The notes beneath the pieces were generated by a model. The model had not been told where the DNA came from. It saw nothing but the letters and a program-made list of their open reading frames with translations, and did no database searches. The translations under genes and the position numbers were made by a program. Shown here piece after piece: positions 53,101-59,999 of a DNA stretch of 64,000 nucleotides. The DNA lies in IMG/VR virus record IMGVR_UViG_3300039098_000035, positions 17,832-81,831 of that record. One strand, 5' to 3'. Origin of the DNA: a virus. Position 1 is the first letter of the stretch. Every line of letters starts with the position of its first letter.

Positions 53101-53454
53101 ATCCGTTATAGGTATTAATTTATTATCATCAATATTATATGCGCTGATATCAACAGCGTACCCTCTGTTGTTACTAAAGTCATATATAATATGCTCTTGT
53201 AGGCTGTGCGCTTTAAATATTATTGCACGCTCACTAATTGATATGAGTGTCTTTGCTTCATTTGTCTTACGCGGCACTGTCGTTAAGAACCCTTTACGAG
53301 GTCTAACAGACAGCCCAGTATCAGATATGTTGAAGTTAACTAGATGCTTAAAATACCCTTCTTGTAAAGGGTCGTTAGTTGCCAGCATACCTAAGAACCT
53401 ACCATTTTCAAAATAGGTTTTATCAGTATACCCTTGTACTGCTCGCCTAGCCAT
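50170..53454 (-). CDS. Tail nozzle/tubular-protein-like large structural protein (1094 aa)
   Basis: The N-terminus has a pattern seen in T7 gp12-type nozzle proteins: a short arm, then VNFNISDTGLSVRPRKGFLT, where the tail tube proteins have a conserved Gly-Leu-x-x-Arg-Pro-Gly turn. The rest is a long beta-rich protein with many Tyr and Asp residues (beta-propeller-like repeats such as FILFYSEDGQMFLI), as in podovirus tail tubes. I start at the ATG at 53454, which has GGGGA about 6 nt upstream and overlaps the previous stop. An upstream in-frame ATG at 53472 has no ribosome binding site. It is larger than T7 gp12. Nozzle identity is inferred from the N-terminal motif, length and position after the connector-like gene. 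Confidence 0.62.
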   Translation of the reverse strand: MARRAVQGYTDKTYFENGRFLGMLATNDPLQEGYFKHLVNFNISDTGLSVRPRKGFLTTVPRKTNEAKTLISISERAIIFKAHSLQEHIIYDFSNNRGYAVDISAYNIDDNKLIPITDEYIAADYNAVVDYLITEIPAFTAYYDAGVEAHTINIARSVIASYFLQHITLLHATQLNYVTNEYGVKKNLIKVVVEEDEAYNIEQQTLLLAFYYRKNAVPSLSLAANTLVFEILNLDAHPTYIISERNIASSKSIIPDPLQTLYTTENRPAGNVNMLGLLYVSSDDKTKYYIQYVPRVDLEIRPHFVLDPASLVLGDETAKWAYRIDIANINDPDNISRGNWLEYKGLSEAPVRIFPRPTGKVTTGASSARHYEGAQYVITLVPNDNSYCDVISNAAPSPVEPADYTLGEARYDAWRSVLDGTITDKRELLLAIDALEDLANSPRIHIKDLRNAETVFYISALWDDPYDYVKGSFANSDEVYDGFFITMEEFREYIEGNNMDSYNIAWRLLPLGWYLDETDDADDKRYHFRSINYWGHYTGDDLDFYDIFMVNTYDNYDNLVEKPMHNAEIDTEFIIQLSSTTLQGTNMPDFDAVKFLKDGFTFTFYMKPYLPAEVPTNITEANILKDFWADAANYAHSQQILYGVDSLQIIEIPEYQIDDPEYIQESENMMEFGGMYTVMWKNNTIYISEPGRFNYYKEVNKFEYAETVIKVLEFKNILLIFTSQHLYALYRDSLDTITGEGETQVTVTTEYWATQKVLYNIRTNEKYKDVIQVFNEFILFYSEDGQMFLIKPNTMIDSETRFSLKYFNQGVNDVLLNYDDYINERLANYNIQHTITKDDVNIKALLSVNFIKIFYYIPGYITYILVFDVINNRFFVYDTVAFTDIHDKMYLDSGELYITKSQAKLYLTMPYKELNQMDSNADMSIINNFKKIAISPLIDTGNMSLNNHLRKRFATLHTVFKNLSTSKLLFNVETELDDIVSHPFYDTQLEVHDIGGISYYVTVPKTDNNDLIDLIGDNQISDAASAAFIYAMENRTYEEDSLLLDFAEFTSSKLLTHRTSIRGKGKVLRLKMQFISKGDFKLQSFGIVYKERRI

Positions 53455-54736
53455 TGTATCCCCACGTAACATTTACTACATAATTTACTAGCTCATTGCT
53501 AGCAGAATACCAGTTGGCTTGCCATCCATATTGAGGAGGCCCTTCATTATATACAGGTTCATTTTGTTCTAAAATTCTACATCTAATAGTTCTAGTTATA
53601 TCGTTGATAGCAGGAAACGCGCCTGTTTCAATAGTCCGTACATTCGCAGGAAGCGTAATACCAAGTAAGTTAGGACTTGCAATAAACGCATTAACTTCTA
53701 TAGTAATTCCTTCATAGGTAACATTATCTACAATGGTGTCAGGGAAAATAATTTCATCTCCTTGGAATCCATTAAAGGCCCCAGCTGCAATCCCTGTTAA
53801 ATAGTCAGGAAGTGTTATTGAAAGTAGTCTAGTAGCATGCTCATATTCTGCGTTAGTTGATAGTAAGAAGTCGGTAGGAATAGTACGTACCATATTGTTA
53901 CTGACAACACTAGGTATAATAAGTTGTGTAAGACTGTACTTATACTCATTCTTAATAGTTACTACACCATAAACAGTATTAGTTAAGGTAGATTCTACAT
54001 CCCAATGCGCGTAGTAGTGTACATCAGTAAGTAGTGTAATCTCAGTACCTACTGCACATTCGGCATCAGCTACTGAATTAGGATCACGCGACCACCCTGT
54101 AAAAGAGTATACTTTAATTCCGTCAGCAGATATTAGTTCCGTGTTCCAGCCTTTAACAACTGTAGTATCCTCATACAAATATGCACGGGTATCCTCTACA
54201 AAACGAATATCTCCTAGTGCGATATCTTCTTGGTTTATGTGGTAGTGTACTTTAAATTTATACACAGGTAAGTCCGCCTCTCCATTTCTAGCAACTTCGC
54301 TAAGTGCTGAATCAGCTGCAAAGAAAACACCTGCATCAGGATTTTGTCTGAATGCAAGTGGTACTCTATTAAATTCTTTTTGAAACATTTGAAAAAGGCC
54401 ATCTTCTAAATCATTGGCATACTTATTATACACTGTAGTGAACTCTTCATCACGTGCTAAAACTTCCATTGCAATGAATGGAATAACTACACCATATATG
54501 TGCTCATCAGGGAAGTAAGGAGTATCCACAGGACCATCCTCTTCAACACCACTACGAAAAGCATATGTCCTAGTAGGTGCATCTAGTACACTAGACATGC
54601 TAGGATACTTTGTACCTATAAAATTATTAATTTTTGTAATTGCTTTATCAGCATCTATTAAAATATCTAACCAAGTAATGTTATATTGTAAAGTTAGTCG
54701 ATTTATTTCATCAACTATTGCCTGTTGGGTTATCAT
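53447..54736 (-). CDS. Head-tail adaptor-like protein fused to InlB-type repeat and BspA-type LRRs (429 aa)
   Basis: Residues 1-140 look like a podovirus head-tail adaptor (T7 gp11/P22 gp4 style): helical, with DADKAITKINNFIGTKYPSM near residue 30 and IPFIAMEVLARDEEF near 90. Residues about 160-247 contain an InlB B-repeat/Flg_new motif (VYSFTGW ... YYAHWD). Residues about 270-385 carry BspA-type leucine-rich repeats (LSITLPDYLTGIAAGAFNG, LLGITLPANVRTIETGAF). The two C-terminal modules are typical of bacterial surface adhesins. Thus the protein may join the tail to the head and also display a host-binding module. The start follows AAGGAGGTT behind a 170-nt leader. Adhesin-like repeats are clear; the adaptor assignment is moderate. 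Confidence 0.68.
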   Translation of the reverse strand: MITQQAIVDEINRLTLQYNITWLDILIDADKAITKINNFIGTKYPSMSSVLDAPTRTYAFRSGVEEDGPVDTPYFPDEHIYGVVIPFIAMEVLARDEEFTTVYNKYANDLEDGLFQMFQKEFNRVPLAFRQNPDAGVFFAADSALSEVARNGEADLPVYKFKVHYHINQEDIALGDIRFVEDTRAYLYEDTTVVKGWNTELISADGIKVYSFTGWSRDPNSVADAECAVGTEITLLTDVHYYAHWDVESTLTNTVYGVVTIKNEYKYSLTQLIIPSVVSNNMVRTIPTDFLLSTNAEYEHATRLLSITLPDYLTGIAAGAFNGFQGDEIIFPDTIVDNVTYEGITIEVNAFIASPNLLGITLPANVRTIETGAFPAINDITRTIRCRILEQNEPVYNEGPPQYGWQANWYSASNELVNYVVNVTWGYNG

Positions 54737-54757
54737 ACAATAACCTCCTTATCTTTA

Positions 54758-54913
54758 ATATATGAGAGGGAGGGTCACACTGTTTGCTGAATTGGCATTT
54801 ATTACTATTTTATTTTGGGTATGTTTCAACACCACACACTCCTGGTGGTCTTTTATCGTGCCGGACAACCTTTTACTTTCGACCGAAGCCGTAGACCGTG
54901 CCCTCTCATATAT
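54758..54913 (-). ncRNA. Structured leader RNA closed by a 13-bp inverted repeat
   Basis: ATATATGAGAGGG on the - strand (54901-54913), at the predicted transcription start, is the exact reverse complement of 54758-54770, 130 nt downstream. The transcript would start with GAGAGGG and close on CCCUCUC, giving a terminal P1 helix. Inside are a CGGC-UUCG-GUCG hairpin (about 54879-54890) and a GGUGU/AUACC hairpin (about 54817-54832). A GACCC|UCCC overlap allows a second register for P1. It ends just before the AAGGAGG of the adaptor gene, so it could be a riboswitch-like leader, a phage RNA or a protein-binding site. Confidence 0.5.
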
Positions 54914-54924
54914 ATTATAGCATA
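54914..54924 (-). promoter_or_regulatory. Extended -10 promoter of the tail operon
   Basis: TATGCTATAAT on the - strand is a perfect -10 with TG extension. The hexamer at the -35 position (GTTTTC) is poor, as is common with extended -10 promoters. It lies just after the terminator at 54938-54962. Start expected near 54907. Confidence 0.75.
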
Positions 54925-54931
54925 AATATCG

Positions 54932-54962
54932 AAAAAGAAAACACCTAAATTGTAGGTGTTTT
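54932..54962 (-). terminator. Intrinsic terminator after the scaffold-like gene
   Basis: On the - strand AAAACACCTA pairs with TAGGTGTTTT (10 bp, loop CAATT), followed by CTTTTTC. It ends the 58.2-55.0 kb unit right after the stop codon of the scaffold-like gene and is followed by the next promoter. Confidence 0.85.
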
Positions 54963-55824
54963 ACTTAGCTTTCTTAGCGGCCTCTGCTAACATGTCTTTC
55001 ATAGACATACCGTCTTTGTTTACTCCAGCCCCTGGTACAGGTATTCCTGGGTTAGGCAGTGGTGCTTTACCTGCCGCAGCAGCAGCAGCATCCCACTCAG
55101 CTTTAGCAGCGGCTACAGCCGCAGTAATTTCAGTTTGTTTAATTTTATCGGCGTATATAATATTGTACAAATCGCCAAGACTTCCACCTTGGGCAATCCA
55201 CAAATAAGGATTTCTTTCAGTCTGCATAGCGTCTTTAAAGAAGTTATTAATATCAGCTTGTTTTAGAGTCTTATCAATTTGTAGATTGGTTAAAGCTTTG
55301 TCCATATCTATTTGTAGTCTTTGCTTTTGTATTTCAATTTTGTCTTTTTCAACTTGCTCAACAGCGGCTTGTACTTCAGGAGTTAACCCTGATGTAGTAG
55401 CTCTAGTAGCAACATCAACTGTTTCCATAGCTGTACTCAATGATTTGTAATCAATCCCAGTACCGTCTTCAAGCATATGGTCTACTAATTTAATATCCGT
55501 ATAAGTTCCAGTTGCAAATTTATTCATAGTCTTTGTGACTAATTCTTTAGCATCTTTAGCTATTTTTAACTGGTCTCTAACTTCTTTGATTGGGTTTGGC
55601 GTAGGTGTAGGCGCAGGTACAGCCGTAACCATTGCTTTACCTTCAGTATCAAATCCTGGTTTAAGAGGATCTTCTACCTGTTCTGCTGGAACAGGGTCCG
55701 CTGGAACAGGGTCCGCTGGAACAGGGTCCGCTGGAACAGGGTCCGCTGGAACAGGGTCCGCTGGAGGGTTACCTGCGGCTTGTGATAGCATTTCATTTAA
55801 TCCTAATTTTTCATCTTCAGGCAT
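54961..55824 (-). CDS. Probable scaffolding protein (287 aa) with Pro-Ala pentapeptide repeats
   Basis: An acidic, Ala/Glu/Lys-rich, largely helical protein, like phage scaffold proteins that fill the procapsid. Residues 20-48 are five copies of PADPV, a flexible spacer. The core has coiled-coil-like helices (VEQVEKDKIEIQKQRLQI). The N-terminus LGLNEMLSQAAGN and the C-terminus MSMKDMLAEAAKKAK resemble each other, which could mean that both ends bind the same partner. It is near the head genes but in a separate unit from the capsid gene. No protease motif is visible. Scaffold is an inference from composition and place. Confidence 0.6.
   Translation of the reverse strand: MPEDEKLGLNEMLSQAAGNPPADPVPADPVPADPVPADPVPADPVPAEQVEDPLKPGFDTEGKAMVTAVPAPTPTPNPIKEVRDQLKIAKDAKELVTKTMNKFATGTYTDIKLVDHMLEDGTGIDYKSLSTAMETVDVATRATTSGLTPEVQAAVEQVEKDKIEIQKQRLQIDMDKALTNLQIDKTLKQADINNFFKDAMQTERNPYLWIAQGGSLGDLYNIIYADKIKQTEITAAVAAAKAEWDAAAAAAGKAPLPNPGIPVPGAGVNKDGMSMKDMLAEAAKKAK
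55685..55759 (-). repeat. Tandem 15-bp repeat, five copies
   Basis: Five perfect copies of GCTGGAACAGGGTCC (as read on the + strand) encode the PADPV units of the scaffold-like protein, followed by a partial copy. Perfect identity suggests recent expansion by slippage; copy number is likely to vary between relatives. Confidence 0.92.
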
Positions 55825-56099
55825 TATTTTTCTCCTCTATATTTTCTTAGCAACTCTATATATATTGCTAGCTGGTGTGTGTGTATACGTATCTGTGTTT
55901 GTACATGTTCTATTGTGTCAAGTTCTAATCCATTTTCTAGAGGCTTAACAGGTACATCAATGGTTTTTCTACCACGCTTAAGCTTAGAGATATATGAAGG
56001 AGAGACTCCATATGCGTCTGCAATATCTTTGTTACGCATTCCCAGGCTCAAGTCCCCTAGGATCTTCATGTCTACTTCCGGTGATATCTTCACTGGCAT
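55824..56099 (-). CDS. HTH DNA-binding protein, possible small terminase or regulator (91 aa)
   Basis: The N-terminal half holds a clear helix-turn-helix, with NKDIADAYGVSPSYISKLKR as the core and KRGRKT after it. The C-terminal half is a helix with His/Gln (VQTQIRIHTHQLAIYIELL), probably for oligomerisation. The start has GGAGGT 8 nt upstream. The gene overlaps the end of the membrane protein gene by 68 nt in another frame. Both small terminase subunits and transcription regulators look like this. It is not next to TerL, so a regulator of virion genes is as likely as TerS. Confidence 0.75.
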   Translation of the reverse strand: MPVKISPEVDMKILGDLSLGMRNKDIADAYGVSPSYISKLKRGRKTIDVPVKPLENGLELDTIEHVQTQIRIHTHQLAIYIELLRKYRGEK

Positions 56100-57330
56100 G
56101 GGGTTCTACCTCCTTCTTTACTGTGTGCACTACTTCAGGAGGAAGTACAGGTTCTACTGAAACTTTCTCCCGCATGTCTGCCATGTATTGTAGTCCTATA
56201 GACTTACGTTCTATTAAATTTTTAATCAGATGTTTCTCCATAAAACTGTTATTGTAATCAAACGCCAAAGGAATTTGAATAAGTAAAGGAGCTAGTTTAG
56301 CCATGATATTTATAAATATCCACAGCGGAGACTGTCCTACAGACGATATGGCTGTTACAGTAAATAATGTTGAGAATATTAATGTGATACTTAAGCTGAA
56401 TATTATCTTAGCTCCAGCATCGTTCATAATTTTTTTGCTGTCAGAGTTAATCATAGAGTAACTATCCACAGTCCTACCAAGAATATTTACACCGTTATAC
56501 ACAAACATAGGATGAATGTATCTGAAATATTTAACCCGACCATTAGCGACATACGTTTTGATATACGCGTCTTCTAATAACGTTGTTAAGTGTTCCCTTT
56601 TGTTAAAATACTTTTTCTCTTTCTTAGACAGCTCTCCAAGTTTTAATAATTGGGCCTGCATAACTTCAGGAGTAGTCGCTAAGAAATAGCGTTTCAGCCT
56701 ATGCTTATGTTTGTACTTAGTCTTATGTTCAAGCTTGTCAATCCTATATTTAATATTTCCAATATGTTGTTTTACCTTACGTCTATAATTAAACACATTG
56801 TCCATCCAAGGTTCAAATGTAACAGGATCTAAACTATCATTAGACATTACATCTAAGTCTTTTTGTAGGTCTACATATTTCTTAACTGTGTCCTTACCTA
56901 CTGTAAGTAAGTAATTAAATAGACTGTAAAACAATAGCACTGCTGACAACAATGAGGTTGCTGTAGCAATATACCAGAAAGGATATTCAAAGAAGAACTT
57001 AGTATGTACCTTAACTTTAAAATTATCAGGGACATCTACAGAAACTGTTTGCTCTTGGGTAAGATTGTTCTTTACAATATACTCTTCTATGTACTCATCC
57101 ATTCTAATATTGGTTAGGTACGTTAGACTGTAGTTTACGTTTTGCGCTTTCATAACCTTATACTCAGCATAAGTTACTTCTACTGTTTCTACAGTGTAGT
57201 GTGCCTCTCCTTCTATAAGGGGAAGCACAGAGTTAATTCCTAAGATAATCATAAAAGATAGTAACATGAAGAAAAAACTTCTTGCTTTTTTATTTGTTAT
57301 TAGGCTTCTACCTTTTCCTGCACCTGCCAT
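56032..57330 (-). CDS. Large membrane protein of the virion operon (432 aa)
   Basis: About four to five membrane spans are visible: SFFFMLLSFMIILGINSVL (about 18-37), WYIATATSLLSAVLLFYSLF (about 119-138), IIFSLSITLIFSTLFTVTAI (about 315-334) and a weaker span near IMAKLAPLLIQIPLAF (345-360). A long, basic soluble region (KHRLKRYFLATTPEVMQAQL) lies between. The C-terminus is soluble and charged. I recognise no family. A multi-span protein inside a head-gene unit is unusual; it could sit in the host membrane during assembly or entry, or be a superinfection barrier. It starts behind TAGGAGGT and its last 68 nt overlap the HTH gene. Confidence 0.72.
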   Translation of the reverse strand: MAGAGKGRSLITNKKARSFFFMLLSFMIILGINSVLPLIEGEAHYTVETVEVTYAEYKVMKAQNVNYSLTYLTNIRMDEYIEEYIVKNNLTQEQTVSVDVPDNFKVKVHTKFFFEYPFWYIATATSLLSAVLLFYSLFNYLLTVGKDTVKKYVDLQKDLDVMSNDSLDPVTFEPWMDNVFNYRRKVKQHIGNIKYRIDKLEHKTKYKHKHRLKRYFLATTPEVMQAQLLKLGELSKKEKKYFNKREHLTTLLEDAYIKTYVANGRVKYFRYIHPMFVYNGVNILGRTVDSYSMINSDSKKIMNDAGAKIIFSLSITLIFSTLFTVTAISSVGQSPLWIFINIMAKLAPLLIQIPLAFDYNNSFMEKHLIKNLIERKSIGLQYMADMREKVSVEPVLPPEVVHTVKKEVEPHASEDITGSRHEDPRGLEPGNA

Positions 57331-57341
57331 ACTAGTACCTC

Positions 57342-57650
57342 CTAATCAATACATCTATCAAAGTCACGTTCTGCTTTAACAGCTTCGTGTATTTCTGCAT
57401 TCAGTGATTGAAATAGTGAATTTAAATACTTCTTACTTTGTTTAATTTGTCCTTTATAACCTTTAGTACGTGATGTATTATCAGTCTTAGCTACCTTTTC
57501 TTGCTTGTCTAAAATACCGTATATACACTGTCTAATACTGTTCAATGTACTTACGACATCTCCGTCTTCTTTTCTAAGTTTCTCGCGTAACACTTCTGAC
57601 ATTGTGGGTTTAGTTACTGCTCCAGTTATTTTATTTTCGGTAATAGGCAT
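57342..57650 (-). CDS. Hypothetical helical protein (102 aa)
   Basis: I do not recognise the family. The protein is charged and mostly helical, with a basic stretch (TSRTKGYKGQIKQSKKYLNS) in the C-terminal half. Its ATG overlaps the stop of the preceding gene (TAATG) and has GGAGG upstream, so it is translated with it. It could bind nucleic acid or assist assembly. No membrane segment. Confidence 0.65.
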   Translation of the reverse strand: MPITENKITGAVTKPTMSEVLREKLRKEDGDVVSTLNSIRQCIYGILDKQEKVAKTDNTSRTKGYKGQIKQSKKYLNSLFQSLNAEIHEAVKAERDFDRCID

Positions 57651-58162
57651 TATGATTCCTCCTTTGAATCCTCGTCTTCTTCTACGATCGGATTACGAAT
57701 AGCTTCTGTTAGTTCTACTAACTCAGCATTATACGCTTCAGCTTCTTCTCTAGTCATATCAAAGATAAGCTCTTGTTGATTCTGAGTACACGTATCAATA
57801 TACTCTACATCAGGAAATAATACTTTAAGGGTGTTCTGAATAATATTTGCAACAGTATCATACATTTGTTTACGTTCCTTGTACAATTTGTTGTCTTTAA
57901 TTTGATCTTTAAAAACATAAACACTTTTCTCTATTTCTTGTGCAGATGCAGGACGTAGTACAGGTAGTGCTCCTAATAATTCTTTTAAGCCCATGTCCAT
58001 TCCAGCTAATGTAAGATTTACAAAAACTTGATGATCCTGTAAAGTTACAAGCTTAATACTAGGGATGTATGACACTTTAACTGTGTTCGCATCCACGTCC
58101 GCACTGATGTTAATCTTGTGTGTATACGCACGTTTTCTGCTTTTTTGTTTACCTTTTGGCAT
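57650..58162 (-). CDS. Hypothetical protein (170 aa)
   Basis: I do not recognise the family. The N-terminus is very basic (MPKGKQKSRKRAYTHK), followed by beta-prone segments (VKVSYIPSIKLVTLQDHQVF), helices and a strongly acidic tail (NPIVEEDEDSKEES). A basic N-terminus and acidic C-terminus recur in phage head-assembly factors and nucleic acid-binding proteins. It is the first gene after the promoter at 58192-58220 and has TAGGAGGAA before the ATG. Confidence 0.68.
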   Translation of the reverse strand: MPKGKQKSRKRAYTHKINISADVDANTVKVSYIPSIKLVTLQDHQVFVNLTLAGMDMGLKELLGALPVLRPASAQEIEKSVYVFKDQIKDNKLYKERKQMYDTVANIIQNTLKVLFPDVEYIDTCTQNQQELIFDMTREEAEAYNAELVELTEAIRNPIVEEDEDSKEES

Positions 58163-58191
58163 AATAGTTCCTCCTATTTTTGTGATATATT

Positions 58192-58220
58192 ATTATACCA
58201 TAAAAAACACAGACTGTAAA
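58192..58220 (-). promoter_or_regulatory. Promoter with -35 in the loop of the portal terminator
   Basis: On the - strand TTTACA (58215-58220), 17 nt, then TATAAT (58192-58197) preceded by TG (TATGGTATAAT). The -35 has 5 of 6 consensus bases. It lies in the hairpin loop, and the U-tract is in the spacer, exactly as in the promoter of the giant gene. Confidence 0.8.
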
Positions 58221-58232
58221 TAGTCTGTGTTT
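58199..58232 (-). terminator. Intrinsic terminator after the portal gene
   Basis: On the - strand AAACACAGACT pairs with AGTCTGTGTTT (11 bp, loop ATTTAC), followed by TTTA, giving a run of six T. It lies directly after the portal stop codon. Its loop contains the -35 of the next promoter. Confidence 0.88.
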
Positions 58233-58235
58233 ATT

Positions 58236-59999
58236 TTATTTAAACCCTTGTCCAATACTTGGATTCTGCTTCATAGCATTCTTCTCTTCAAGTAGTAGTT
58301 GTATCGCTTGTTGAGCTGCCTGTTCTTCAGATAATCCTTTAGCCAGCATCTTACTAAATATAGATGCAAAGTTTGTAAGGTCTGCTACTAAATTTTCAGC
58401 AGTGTTACTTTGTGCTTGTTTAGCTAAACGTTGGAGCCATAATTCTTTTTGTGGGAAATCAGAAAACTCAACCAAATCTCTAGCGGTTATAATTTCTTGT
58501 GGGAATTGGTACTGCCCTTGCATCTCATACAACGCCTTAGCTGATTCGAATAGATTAGCTTGGTTCATTGGAAGTAGTGTAGATGCAGCGATGTGATAAT
58601 CAAACTCTAATTTTTTAGCATTAGGTCCGGACCCATCTTTAGGTCCAAGGCCGGAACCGTTATGCTCATTGAATTTAAGTTTATGAGTATCCACTACTTT
58701 ATTAGTTCCTGTGGCTGAAAGCTGAGGAATTTTATACTCCGTCTCTCCACCGTGTTGGAAATAATTCTCTAGAACTAATCTAGTTAAATCTTCACAAAAC
58801 TCTTCTAACATTGTAATACGTGCGTTATCAGTTAACATAGTTACTCTAGCTTGAAACGCTTGAGTAGCTCCTGTAGTTTGTAGTGAGTTTGTAGTCCTAC
58901 CTTTATAGTGAGGATCCACCCCAGTTACAGAGAAGATTGAATTTTCTAATCTGTTCTTTAGGTTTGATTGATCAGGAATTGTAGGAACGTCTGCATACAT
59001 TATAATACCTTTTGGGTCACCTTTAACTTCGAAGGAAGCTCCAGGTGTTTCTCCGTAATCCGCAAATGATCTCATATTCAAACGCCCATCCACGTTTACA
59101 AAACGTACTCTATTCAACAGCCTGTAAGGTTGTGTAGCTTCCATTGAATCAATCATGTTCAACGCTATAACTGTGTTCATAATCTTAATTAGTTTAGAAG
59201 TTCCATAAGGGTTACCGTCAGGTCTTTGAGGTGCGTAGCATACTACAGGGAACCTGCTAGGCAGTATGTTTAATTTTTCATATATAATCTCAGCTTCATC
59301 CAAGATATATACCTGATCGATTCCTCCTTTACTATTTCTTACAAAGCATTCTATTAGAGATACCATACTATTCTCAGATGTTTCTATATTCTCATGGCCT
59401 GCCATGCGATTTTGTGTTGTCTTATCTTGCACTTTAGGCTTCTTAATAAGGTACTCCTTTACCAAGTCAGCAAAATCTTCATTGTTCTTAATTGTATTTA
59501 AATTAACAGAGCGTTCGATAAATAATTTATCGCCGTCTTTATAATTATCTACAGCGGGATCAAAGTACAACTCATCAGGAGAGATAGCTAAAAGTTTTAT
59601 ATCTTTAGCACCCCAATCTACCCGCACTGCACCTAGATTATATAGTTCACCGTTCTCACCAATATGTAAAAACTTATTCTTCATTCCCCACTTATTCCAC
59701 TTGTATCTTAAGAAAGCATTCAATCTCATAACGACATCCGCATCGTCTTCGTTACGAGGTGTTACAGTTCCAATAAAAGCTCCACTATATACAGAGTTTG
59801 AATAAGCCTGCACCACATACTCAAAATAATTCCAGTCAGGGGTAATGCTATAATCTTTTAAATATTTTTTAAAGACTTGCCAAAACGAGCCTTTATATAA
59901 GGAGCGTGTTAAACGCCACTCTTGTAGCGTGCTTTCTTTATACGTACGATATTCTCCGAACTGTCTTAGTAGCCCGGACACCTCATAAGTAATCTTCAT
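58236..59999 (-). CDS. Portal protein
   Basis: A 587-aa podovirus-type portal, the twelve-part ring through which DNA enters and leaves the head. The N-terminal part has the usual helices and a WGAKDIKLLAISPDELYFDP segment. The middle carries the crown and stem pattern (MNTVIALNMIDSMEATQPYR), then the TGVDPHYKGR-T-x-T-x-x-GATQAFQAR segment typical of portals. The C-terminus is Gln/Ala/Glu helical barrel (LAKGLSEEQAAQQAIQLLLE). Its ATG overlaps the stop of the upstream gene (TAATG) and it is downstream of TerL, the normal order. Length and motif order support the call strongly. Confidence 0.9.
   Translation of the reverse strand: MKITYEVSGLLRQFGEYRTYKESTLQEWRLTRSLYKGSFWQVFKKYLKDYSITPDWNYFEYVVQAYSNSVYSGAFIGTVTPRNEDDADVVMRLNAFLRYKWNKWGMKNKFLHIGENGELYNLGAVRVDWGAKDIKLLAISPDELYFDPAVDNYKDGDKLFIERSVNLNTIKNNEDFADLVKEYLIKKPKVQDKTTQNRMAGHENIETSENSMVSLIECFVRNSKGGIDQVYILDEAEIIYEKLNILPSRFPVVCYAPQRPDGNPYGTSKLIKIMNTVIALNMIDSMEATQPYRLLNRVRFVNVDGRLNMRSFADYGETPGASFEVKGDPKGIIMYADVPTIPDQSNLKNRLENSIFSVTGVDPHYKGRTTNSLQTTGATQAFQARVTMLTDNARITMLEEFCEDLTRLVLENYFQHGGETEYKIPQLSATGTNKVVDTHKLKFNEHNGSGLGPKDGSGPNAKKLEFDYHIAASTLLPMNQANLFESAKALYEMQGQYQFPQEIITARDLVEFSDFPQKELWLQRLAKQAQSNTAENLVADLTNFASIFSKMLAKGLSEEQAAQQAIQLLLEEKNAMKQNPSIGQGFK

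Noticed and set aside
50170-53472. Start of the nozzle-like gene at the upstream ATG (53472)
   Set aside because: No ribosome binding site before it. The ATG at 53454 has GGGGA at a suitable distance and couples to the previous stop.
55824-56099. Firm naming of the HTH protein as the small terminase
   Set aside because: It is 6 kb from TerL and equally fits a regulator. The 144-aa gene beside TerL is another candidate without a clear HTH.
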